A DNA stretch of 46,752 nucleotides from Lachnospira hominis (ex Liu et al. 2021) (lineage in GTDB: Bacteria; Bacillota; Clostridia; Lachnospirales; Lachnospiraceae), in assembly GCF_014287955.1 (NCBI RefSeq), contig NZ_JACOPD010000011.1, positions 1 to 46,752 of the forward strand, read 5' to 3'. The notes below the pieces were generated by a model. The model was not told the DNA's origin, did no database searches, and worked only from the letters and a program-made list of their open reading frames with translations. This document shows, piece after piece, positions 32,486 to 40,024 of this stretch (the first letter of the stretch is position 1; every line of letters begins with the position of its first letter). Made by a program: the position numbers and the translations under genes.

Positions 32486-33847
32486 ATGGATAATAATAAA
32501 GATTTCCTCGGCACACAGCCTATAGGCAGACTTTTATTAAAGCTCGCTCTTCCTACTGTTGCCGCCCAGCTTATCAACATGCTTTATAACATAGTTGACC
32601 GAATGTATATCGGACATATAAAAGATGTTGGTGCTCTTGCCCTTACCGGAGTCGGTGTGTGTATGCCGCTTATTATGATAATATCGGCATTTGCGGCACT
32701 TGTCGGAAATGGTGGTGCCCCTCGTGCATCTATTTACATGGGAAAGAAAGACACAGATACCGCTCAGAAAATTCTCGGTAACTGCTTTTCTCTTCAGATT
32801 ATACTATCAATAATTCTTACAATTATTCTACTTATAGGAAATAAAACTTTCCTGCTCGCATTTGGTGCAAGTGAAAATACAATTTCCTACGCTGTCAATT
32901 ATATGAACATTTATGCCCTCGGAACTATATTTGTACAGCTTACACTTGGCATGAATGCATTTATAACGGCACAGGGATTTGCAAAAACCGGCATGTTATC
33001 TGTCTTAATTGGTGCCGTTGCAAATATAGTTCTTGACCCTGTATTTATATTTGGAATGAATATGGGTGTCCGTGGTGCCGCACTCGCAACAATTATTTCA
33101 CAGACTTTGTCATGTATATGGGTTTTAAGCTTTTTATTTGGCAAAAAGACTTTCCTTAAAATAAAGCCGGAAAATCTGAGACTGCATGCAAAGATTATTC
33201 TTCCTTGCGTTGCTCTTGGTTCTTCACTTTTTATCATGCAGGCAAGCGAAAGTATTATATCAGTATGTTTTAATTCATCACTCTTAAAATACGGCGGAGA
33301 TATTGCCGTTGGTGCCATGACAATCCTTACAAGTGTAATGCAGTTCGCAATGCTTCCGCTTCAGGGACTTGGTCAGGGAGCTCAGCCTATTATGAGTTAT
33401 AATTACGGTGCCAAAAATAATGACCGTGTACGTAAAACTTTCCGGCTGCTCTTAAAGGTAAGTTTTGGCTATTCTATAGTTTTATGGGCAATCGTTATGC
33501 TGTTACCACAGATGTTTGCGATGATGTTCACATCTGATAACGATCTTTTAAGTTTTACATCACAGGCTTTAAGAATATACATGGCTTCAATGTTTATGTT
33601 CGGAATTCAGATTGCATGCCAGATGGCATTTAATGCTCTTGGCAAAGCAAAAGATTCAATTATTGTTGCTGTTATGCGAAAATTTATACTGCTTATTCCG
33701 CTTATATATATTATGCCTGCAATTTTTAAGGCAAATCAGACCAATGCAGTATACATGGCTGAACCTGTTGCGGATTTTATAGCTGTCTGCTTCACAGCAA
33801 TCCTGTTTGCATTTGAATTCAAAAAAGCTATGAAAGAAAATAAATAA
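32486..33847 (+). CDS. MATE family efflux transporter
   Basis: A 453-residue multidrug and toxin extrusion protein, predicted to export cationic drugs or other small organics using a Na+ or H+ gradient. Twelve hydrophobic helices in two homologous halves are visible; characteristic motifs are PIGRLLLKLALPTVAAQLINMLY at the start (split here by helix 1), GNGGAPRASIYMGKKD, GMNAFITAQGF and LQGLGQGAQPIMSYNYGA. It is the only plus-strand gene between 674 and 43390. AAAAGGAG lies seven bases upstream of the ATG. It ends before a strong hairpin shared with the convergent gene at 33948. Confidence 0.93.
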   Translation: MDNNKDFLGTQPIGRLLLKLALPTVAAQLINMLYNIVDRMYIGHIKDVGALALTGVGVCMPLIMIISAFAALVGNGGAPRASIYMGKKDTDTAQKILGNCFSLQIILSIILTIILLIGNKTFLLAFGASENTISYAVNYMNIYALGTIFVQLTLGMNAFITAQGFAKTGMLSVLIGAVANIVLDPVFIFGMNMGVRGAALATIISQTLSCIWVLSFLFGKKTFLKIKPENLRLHAKIILPCVALGSSLFIMQASESIISVCFNSSLLKYGGDIAVGAMTILTSVMQFAMLPLQGLGQGAQPIMSYNYGAKNNDRVRKTFRLLLKVSFGYSIVLWAIVMLLPQMFAMMFTSDNDLLSFTSQALRIYMASMFMFGIQIACQMAFNALGKAKDSIIVAVMRKFILLIPLIYIMPAIFKANQTNAVYMAEPVADFIAVCFTAILFAFEFKKAMKENK

Positions 33848-33906
33848 GCATGTTGCATAGGCAGGCATTTTATCCTATAAGTCAACATCAATCTGGGATA
33901 TATCAG

Positions 33907-33946
33907 AAAATCCTGCCCACCAATCATCACCGGTGAGCAGGATTTT
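33907..33946. terminator. Bidirectional terminator between MATE gene and 64-aa gene
   Basis: AAAATCCTGCCCACC (33907-33921) pairs with GGTGAGCAGGATTTT (33932-33946) with one mismatch; the plus-strand product ends in seven T. The minus-strand gene stops two bases away at 33948. Confidence 0.9.
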
Positions 33947-33947
33947 T

Positions 33948-34142
33948 TTAATTTTTAAAAAGATTTTCAAGCGACTCGCCTGCTGACTTTATTCCGTCTT
34001 CAAGTGTATGAGCCATGTTTTTTGCTTTTTTATCAAGTTCTTTTTCCTTTGCAAATGCTGCCGCTTTATCTGCTGCATTATTGGCAGCATCCACAGCTTT
34101 ACCAACGCCTTTAAGGACTTTTTCCTTATTAATCATTGTCAT
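33948..34142 (-). CDS. Small amphipathic helical protein, 64 aa
   Basis: I do not recognise this protein. It is almost entirely predicted helix, alternating Ala-rich and Lys/Glu-rich faces (AVDAANNAADKAAAFAKEKE, then DKKAKNMAHTLEDGIKSAGE) and no Cys, membrane segment or signal peptide. I chose the ATG at 34142, ten bases after AAGGAG; the frame extends to 34244 but would overlap the ABC gene. It lies 22 bases after the heterodimeric ABC exporter genes and before the terminator, so it is probably the last gene of that transcript. Confidence 0.65.
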   Translation of the reverse strand: MTMINKEKVLKGVGKAVDAANNAADKAAAFAKEKELDKKAKNMAHTLEDGIKSAGESLENLFKN

Positions 34143-34164
34143 GAATGTCACACTCCTTCTTACT

Positions 34165-35919
34165 CTATTGTGCAAACTGGCTTTCATAAAGTTTCTTATA
34201 AAATCCATTCTTAGCAAGTAATTCTTCATGATTACCCTGTTCAATAATATGACCGTCTTTCATTACCAGAATCACGTCTGCTGACTGGATTGTAGAAAGT
34301 CTGTGTGCAACAATAAAACTTGTTCTTCCTTCCATAAGCTTATTAAATGCATTCTGTATCTTGATTTCAGTTCTCGTATCAATAGACGATGTCGCCTCAT
34401 CAAGAATAAGCATAGGTGGATGACAAAGCATAACTCTTGTTATACACAAAAGCTGTTTCTGTCCCTGTGAAAGGCTGCCGCCATCTTCACCTATTACTGT
34501 ATCATAACCATTTGGAAGTCGTTTTATGAATCCGTGTGAATGAGCTGCCTTTGCTGCTTCGATTATTTCTTCATCTGTTGCATCAGGCCTACCCATTATA
34601 ATATTTTCACGGATTGTACCACTTTTAAGCCACGTATCCTGCAGAACCATTCCATAGCCCGCCCTGAGTGAACGTCTTGTAAGCTCCCTTATATCAACAC
34701 CCGACACATCTATTGAGCCGCTGTTTACATCATAAAATCTCATAAGGAGGTTGATAATTGTTGTTTTACCACATCCTGTAGGTCCTACAATGGCAATTTT
34801 CTGACCTTTTTTTACATGAAGATTAAAATCTTCAATAAGCTTTTTATCAGGAACATATGAAAATTCTACATCATTTAAATCAACTCGTCCGTCAACATTT
34901 TCAAGATTAACCGCATTACTGATCTCTGCAGCTTCCGGCTCTTCCTCTATAAGTTCAAATACTCTCGAAGCACATGCTATAGCATTCTGAAGTTCCGTTA
35001 TAACACCTGAAATTTCATTGAAAGGTTTTGTATACTGGTTCGCATAACTTAAAAAACATGAAAGCTGTCCTACAGTAAGTCTTCCATATATAGCTGATAT
35101 AGCACCTGTAACTGCAACTCCGGCATATACAAGGCTGTTTACAAATCTTGTTGAAGGATTTGTTATTGATGAGAAAAATATCGCGTTAAGCGAATATTTC
35201 TGAAGTCTGTCATTGATTTCATCAAACTGTCTTACTGCCTCTTCTTCATGACAATAAGCACTTACAACTTTCTGACCTCCAATCATTTCATCAATGAGAG
35301 CTGTCTGCTCTCCACGAGTCTCTGACTGAAGCTTGAACATTTTATATGTTCTCTTTGCAATAAAACTGGCAACAAAAAATGAAACCGGTGTAATAAGAAC
35401 TACAACAAGTGTAATTTTAACATTTATTGATAACATAAATCCGAGTGTTCCAAGTATTGTCATAACACCTGAGAAAAACTGTGTAAATCCCATTAATAAG
35501 CCGTCAGCGAACTGGTCTACATCGGCAATAACACGGCTGACAATCTCACCGTATGAATGTCCATCTATATATTTTAATGGCAGATGTTCTATCTTTTCTA
35601 TAGCTTCATCTCTTATATCTCTTGTTACATGATATGTAATCTTATTATTACATATATTCATAATCCACTGTGAAAGTGCTGTTATTCCTATAACAACGCC
35701 AATTTCAGCAAGAATTTGTGCAATCAGCCTGAAATTAACATTAGATGGTCCAATAATATAATCAATTGCATTACCGACAAGTATAGGCACATACAGTGAC
35801 GATGCTACTGTTATTGTCGCCATAATAATTGATAGTATCAAAAATACCCAGTATTTTTTTATCCTTATTATTACTTTTTTAACTGTCTGGCTGGAGGTTT
35901 TTTGTGAATCTTTTTTCAT
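34165..35919 (-). CDS. ABC exporter half-transporter, catalytically complete NBD
   Basis: A 584-residue fusion of a six-helix exporter membrane domain (about 25-310) and an ATPase domain. The ATPase has Walker A GPTGCGKTT, a Q loop (VLQDTW), signature LSQGQKQ, Walker B MLILDEATS with the catalytic Glu, and the switch His in VAHRLST. It starts two bases after the stop of the preceding half-transporter gene. The partner has a degenerate ATPase site, the pattern of heterodimeric multidrug exporters such as BmrCD and TM287/288. Substrate is unknown; family members export drugs, peptides or lipids. Confidence 0.93.
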   Translation of the reverse strand: MKKDSQKTSSQTVKKVIIRIKKYWVFLILSIIMATITVASSLYVPILVGNAIDYIIGPSNVNFRLIAQILAEIGVVIGITALSQWIMNICNNKITYHVTRDIRDEAIEKIEHLPLKYIDGHSYGEIVSRVIADVDQFADGLLMGFTQFFSGVMTILGTLGFMLSINVKITLVVVLITPVSFFVASFIAKRTYKMFKLQSETRGEQTALIDEMIGGQKVVSAYCHEEEAVRQFDEINDRLQKYSLNAIFFSSITNPSTRFVNSLVYAGVAVTGAISAIYGRLTVGQLSCFLSYANQYTKPFNEISGVITELQNAIACASRVFELIEEEPEAAEISNAVNLENVDGRVDLNDVEFSYVPDKKLIEDFNLHVKKGQKIAIVGPTGCGKTTIINLLMRFYDVNSGSIDVSGVDIRELTRRSLRAGYGMVLQDTWLKSGTIRENIIMGRPDATDEEIIEAAKAAHSHGFIKRLPNGYDTVIGEDGGSLSQGQKQLLCITRVMLCHPPMLILDEATSSIDTRTEIKIQNAFNKLMEGRTSFIVAHRLSTIQSADVILVMKDGHIIEQGNHEELLAKNGFYKKLYESQFAQ

Positions 35920-35921
35920 TA

Positions 35922-37655
35922 TTACATTGCCTCCTTTTTAAACTGTGAGTAATAGATTTCCTGATAAACTTCGCATCCTGCAAGAAGTTCATCATGCGTG
36001 CCGATTCCTGCAACTTTGCCATCATCAAGAACAATAATTTTATCTGCATGCATAAGTGAAGCTGCTCTCTGAGATACTATGAAAAGTGTCGGCGATGACT
36101 TCATCCCGCGTATTGCTTTTCTTAATGCAGCATCTGTTGCAAAATCAAGTGCCGATGCACTGTCATCAAGAATTAATATATCAGGTTTTCTCACCATTGC
36201 ACGGGCAATAGTAAGACGCTGTCTCTGACCACCAGAAAGGTTCTTTCCTCCCTGGTCGATAAACGCATCAAGTTTTCCGTCCTTTTTCTCAACAAATTCC
36301 CTTGACTGCGAAATATCAAGAGCTTCCATTATCTCATCATCTGTCGCATCTTTTTTGCCCCATTTCATATTGTCACGAATTGAGCCTTTAAATAAAAGTG
36401 CTTTCTGCATAACAACAGCAACATGATTTCTAAGCGACTCTATATTATACTCTTTTACATTTCTGCCATTAATCTTTACTTCGCCCTCTGTTGCATCATA
36501 AAAACGTGCAATCATATTTACAAGTGAAGACTTACCAGAACCGGTACCACCAATGACACCGACTGTCTCTCCCGGCATAACTGAAAAGTTAATATCTGTA
36601 AGAGCTTCCTCTCCACCACCGGCATATTTCAGACATACATTTTTAAATTCAACAGCCGGAACCTGTGTATTTTTCCCTGTTTCAGATATATCAAGTTTTC
36701 CATCTGCCATACTTGATTTAACTGCAAATACGCCATCAATCCTGTTTGCACATGCAAGAGCCTTTGTGATATTAATAACAAGATTAGCAAGCTTAATAAG
36801 CTCTACAAGAATCTGTGACATATAGTTGTAAAGAGCAACTACCTGTCCCTGTGTAAGTGTGCCGGAATTAACACGTACAGCACCAATCCATATAAGCAGG
36901 ATTATAGAAATATTTACAACAGCATATGTCAAAGGATTCATAAGTCCTGAAATCTTGCCTACAAACTTCTGCAGATGATTGAGCTCTTCGTTAGACTTTT
37001 TGAATCTGTATACTTCTTCATTTTCCTTATTAAATGCTCTTATTACACGCACACCAGTAAGGTTTTCTCTTGTTATTCCAAGAATCTTATCAAGACCAGC
37101 CTGAACTTTCTTGTATAAAGGCCTTGTCGAAAGCATTATACCGAATACAATTACCGCAAGTATAGGAATTGCACCTACAAATACAAGTGCAGCCTTAACA
37201 TCTATTGTAAAAGCCATAATCATTGCACCAAATACAATAAATGGCGAACGTAAAAACAGTCTTAAAACAAGGTTTACACCATTCTGCACCTGATTAATAT
37301 CACTTGTCATTCTTGTTATAAGAGTGGATGTTCCGATTGTATCCATCTCAGTAAATGAAAGACTCTGTATATGTTTAAACAAATGATGTCTCATCTGTGT
37401 AGAACATCCTACAGCTGCTTTCGCTGCAAAATACTGTGCTGTAATGGAAGATGTAAGTCCTATTATTGCAAGTGCAACAAGCACAAAACACATCTTTACA
37501 ATATATCCCTTGTCTGCACCTGCAATACCTACATCAATAATTGCTGAAACTACAAGTGGAACAAACAGTTCAAATGTCGCTTCCAGCATTTTAAAAAGAG
37601 GTGCAAGCACACACTCTTTTTTATACATTTTTAAATACATCCAAATTCTTTTCAT
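35922..37655 (-). CDS. ABC exporter half-transporter, degenerate NBD
   Basis: A 577-residue half-transporter with membrane helices in about residues 15-300 and an ATPase domain with Walker A GGTGSGKSS, signature LSGGQRQ and Walker B ILILDDSAS. The residue after the Walker B Asp is Asp rather than the catalytic Glu, and the switch His is replaced by Gln (FIVSQRAAS). Both changes mark the degenerate site of asymmetric heterodimeric exporters. GGAG precedes the ATG. It follows ldh by 28 bases and leads directly into its partner gene. Confidence 0.93.
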   Translation of the reverse strand: MKRIWMYLKMYKKECVLAPLFKMLEATFELFVPLVVSAIIDVGIAGADKGYIVKMCFVLVALAIIGLTSSITAQYFAAKAAVGCSTQMRHHLFKHIQSLSFTEMDTIGTSTLITRMTSDINQVQNGVNLVLRLFLRSPFIVFGAMIMAFTIDVKAALVFVGAIPILAVIVFGIMLSTRPLYKKVQAGLDKILGITRENLTGVRVIRAFNKENEEVYRFKKSNEELNHLQKFVGKISGLMNPLTYAVVNISIILLIWIGAVRVNSGTLTQGQVVALYNYMSQILVELIKLANLVINITKALACANRIDGVFAVKSSMADGKLDISETGKNTQVPAVEFKNVCLKYAGGGEEALTDINFSVMPGETVGVIGGTGSGKSSLVNMIARFYDATEGEVKINGRNVKEYNIESLRNHVAVVMQKALLFKGSIRDNMKWGKKDATDDEIMEALDISQSREFVEKKDGKLDAFIDQGGKNLSGGQRQRLTIARAMVRKPDILILDDSASALDFATDAALRKAIRGMKSSPTLFIVSQRAASLMHADKIIVLDDGKVAGIGTHDELLAGCEVYQEIYYSQFKKEAM

Positions 37656-37683
37656 TAGATTTTAACTCCATTCAGCTTTATAT

Positions 37684-38697
37684 TTATTCAAAAGGTTTAT
37701 TATCTTCAATAACCTTTTTCAAAGCTTTAGCAGATTCCTGTAATTTAGTAATCTCATCATAGTTGAGAGAAATTGGAACTTTTCCCTGTGCACCATTCTT
37801 ACCTACAATTGCCGGCATTGAAAGTGCCACATCCTCAATTCCATATTCACCATGCATCATGCTTGAAATTGGCATTATTGACTTTTCATCACGTACAATC
37901 GCTTCACATATACGCTTTACAGACATTGCAATTCCATAATATGTTGCATGTTTTTTTGCAATAATTTCATACGCACTGTTTTTAACATCATTAGCAATCT
38001 TTTCCATAGCTTCATGATGATTATAGTGACCTCTCATCTCACAGAAATCATTCAAATCAATACCAGATACATTTGCACTGCTCCATGCGGCAATCTCGCT
38101 GTCACCATGTTCACCGATTATAAATGCATGAACACTTCGGCTGTCCACCTGAAGATGTGAACCCAGTGCCTCTTTTAATCTGGCTGTATCAAGCACTGTA
38201 CCTGAACCAATTACCCTGTTTTCAGGGAATCCGCTGAGTTTTACCGCTGTATATGTGAGAATGTCAACAGGATTTGCCACTATAAGAAGAATACCTTTGC
38301 AGTCTCTTTTCTTAATTTCAGGAATAATAGTTTTGAATATTCCTATATTTTTCTTTACAAGATCAAGTCTTGTCTCGCCAGGCTTCTGGTTTGCCCCGGC
38401 TGTTATAACAATAATTGACGCATCAACAATATCGTCATAACCACCTGCATATATTTTCATAGGTCTGGCAAATGGTGTTCCATGACTGATATCAAGAGCT
38501 TCACCTTCTGCTTTATCATGGTCTGCATCAATAAGTACCATCTCAGAAAACATACCACTCTGCATAAGTGCAAATGCTGATGCAGAACCCACAAAACCAC
38601 AGCCTATTACTGCAACTTTTCTGAGGTTGACACTACCATAGTCAATTTCTTCTCTGCTTGTCTGGATATTTTTCTTTTTTAACTCATTACTTTCCAT
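37684..38697 (-). CDS. ldh: L-lactate dehydrogenase
   Basis: Interconverts pyruvate and L-lactate with NADH. The 337 residues include an extra hydrophilic N-terminus of about 25 residues, the Rossmann motif VAVIGCGFVGSASAF, substrate-binding loop TAGANQKPGETRLDL with the active-site Arg, the second Arg in SGTVLDTARLK, and catalytic His in IIGEHGDSE. The GETR loop with Gln before Lys is the lactate rather than malate pattern. AAGGA precedes the ATG. The upstream gene is 55 bases away, and the exporter genes follow closely, so they may share a transcript. Confidence 0.94.
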   Translation of the reverse strand: MESNELKKKNIQTSREEIDYGSVNLRKVAVIGCGFVGSASAFALMQSGMFSEMVLIDADHDKAEGEALDISHGTPFARPMKIYAGGYDDIVDASIIVITAGANQKPGETRLDLVKKNIGIFKTIIPEIKKRDCKGILLIVANPVDILTYTAVKLSGFPENRVIGSGTVLDTARLKEALGSHLQVDSRSVHAFIIGEHGDSEIAAWSSANVSGIDLNDFCEMRGHYNHHEAMEKIANDVKNSAYEIIAKKHATYYGIAMSVKRICEAIVRDEKSIMPISSMMHGEYGIEDVALSMPAIVGKNGAQGKVPISLNYDEITKLQESAKALKKVIEDNKPFE

Positions 38698-38752
38698 TTT
38701 CTAATTTCCTTCTTTCTATAAAACTACAAAAAAAATATATGATAAACTATTA

Positions 38753-39475
38753 TTAAGACAGTGCAATCACCGAATGAATTTTTCCTTCAACTGTCATTAT
38801 TATATAATGTATATTATCTTCATATAAATATCTGCACTTAACTTCATCCTGTGGACGGATTTCCCGTTTGTACCAGATTCTTACCTGATTGAAGTTCTCA
38901 TTATTATATACATCTTCAGGAAGCATCTCATATGCAGCATCAAGATAATTGATATTATGCATATGCATATTGATATCAATATCTCTTCTTTGAATGTTAT
39001 AAATCATTTCTTCTGCATTTTCAAACATTTCTTTTGAATATTCCGGTTCTGAAATCTCATCTTCAAAAACAGCCCTATCTTCTGATTCATACAATGCAGC
39101 TATATCTTCTGTAAGCCTTACCGGTCTTCGTCTTTCTGTATCAGTAAGAATCCATCTTGAGCTTCCTATTGCAAGTATTTCCCCATCTTCGTCTTTTAAT
39201 TCAAAATCTCTGTATGCACACAGTCTGTCAATCTTTCTCGACCATGTTGATGCATCAATTATACAGCCATATACAGGACGCTTTATAACCTTGATTTTCC
39301 AGTCAAGCAATACCCATGCCCTGTGTTTTGTCTCAACTTCAAGCACTCCGTATCCAACGTTAGCAGAATGGGCACATGCAATATCTTCCATAATAGAAAG
39401 AAGAGCCTTATTAGTTGCCTGACTGTTATGTGCAACATCTTCTATTCCTATTCTATACCTTTCTTTATAAACCAT
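38753..39475 (-). CDS. Acyl-ACP thioesterase (double hot-dog)
   Basis: Releases fatty acids from acyl carrier protein. The 240 residues form two hot-dog units: the first starts with the RYRIGIEDVAHNSQATNKALL helix-strand pattern and contains WVLLDWKIKVIKRP, and the second holds RRDIDINMHMHNINYLDAA with the conserved Asn-His (INMHMHN) and the later RIWYKREI. This is the bacterial FatA/FatB-like family. It stands alone between two terminators or gaps, with GGAGG before the ATG; no fatty-acid synthesis genes are adjacent. Confidence 0.9.
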   Translation of the reverse strand: MVYKERYRIGIEDVAHNSQATNKALLSIMEDIACAHSANVGYGVLEVETKHRAWVLLDWKIKVIKRPVYGCIIDASTWSRKIDRLCAYRDFELKDEDGEILAIGSSRWILTDTERRRPVRLTEDIAALYESEDRAVFEDEISEPEYSKEMFENAEEMIYNIQRRDIDINMHMHNINYLDAAYEMLPEDVYNNENFNQVRIWYKREIRPQDEVKCRYLYEDNIHYIIMTVEGKIHSVIALS

Positions 39476-39523
39476 ACTATTTCCTCCAATTTATCCTTGT
39501 TAATAATATCACATAACAAAAAG

Positions 39524-39560
39524 CAGGACAATGATGGATTTATCCAATCATTATCCTGCC
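39524..39560 (-). terminator. Terminator of the feo operon
   Basis: GCAGGACAATGATGGAT (39524-39540) pairs with ATCCAATCATTATCCTGC (39543-39560) over about 17 positions, one bulge and one G-T. On the minus strand the stem is followed by TTTTTG, just after the short Fur gene. Confidence 0.85.
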
Positions 39561-39572
39561 TGTCTGCTTAAA

Positions 39573-39833
39573 TCACTTTTTTATAAGCGGCTTATCGTCA
39601 ACCGCAATCTCATATATGCTTCTTCTGCTTATCACGCCTATATCCTCGAGCGTGTTAATCATGCGGTAAACTGTTGCGGTGCCTATGCTGCTGTCTTTTT
39701 TGGCTGCCTTATAATAAATCTCCTTACAGCTGTTGCAATTGCCTTCAAGTATAATATCAAGCAATATCAGCCTCTGTTTTGTTATCCGGCATCCATTGTC
39801 TTTTAATTTTTGAATAACACATTCTTTGCTCAT
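39573..39833 (-). CDS. Short Fur-family regulator lacking the metal/dimer domain
   Basis: An 86-residue protein equal to the N-terminal winged helix of Fur proteins: NGCRITKQRLILLDIIL (first helices), then IGTATVYRMINTLEDIGVISR, the recognition helix. Fur proteins are usually about 140-150 residues; the C-terminal dimerisation domain with its His/Cys metal ligands is missing, although a strand-like tail (YEIAVDDKPLIKK) remains. The frame ends in a normal stop followed by a terminator, with no sign of the missing half downstream. It lies 15 bases after the FeoB-associated peptide gene, as the last gene of the feo operon, so a role in iron control is likely. Dimerisation and metal sensing are unexplained. 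Confidence 0.85.
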   Translation of the reverse strand: MSKECVIQKLKDNGCRITKQRLILLDIILEGNCNSCKEIYYKAAKKDSSIGTATVYRMINTLEDIGVISRRSIYEIAVDDKPLIKK

Positions 39834-39848
39834 AAGTTCCCCTCTCGT

Positions 39849-39986
39849 TTATCTGTGACAGCGGCCGCCACAGCTGCTGCAATCACCTCCGCAAGATGAC
39901 CTGCCATTTTTCTTGTCCTTATGCATTCCTTTTAATATTAATCCTACTACGCAGACAAGCACTGCTGCAACGACTACTGTTCCCAT
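39849..39986 (-). CDS. FeoB-associated Cys-rich membrane protein, 45 aa
   Basis: A short gene with an N-terminal membrane helix (GTVVVAAVLVCVVGLIL), a basic stretch (KGMHKDKKNGR) and a Cys-rich tail (SCGGDCSSCGGRCHR, five Cys). This is the layout of the small FeoB-associated Cys-rich proteins that follow feoB in many Firmicutes and are thought to assist ferrous-iron transport. AAAGGGG precedes the ATG. It starts 38 bases after the feoB stop and precedes the short Fur gene by 15. Confidence 0.9.
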   Translation of the reverse strand: MGTVVVAAVLVCVVGLILKGMHKDKKNGRSSCGGDCSSCGGRCHR

Positions 39987-40024
39987 AAAGCTGCCCCTTT
40001 CAATAACAAATAACTTATTATCAA

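Noticed and set aside
38698..38752. Rex site before the lactate dehydrogenase gene
   Set aside because: No TTGTTAA/TTAACAA pair is present, only AT-rich sequence.
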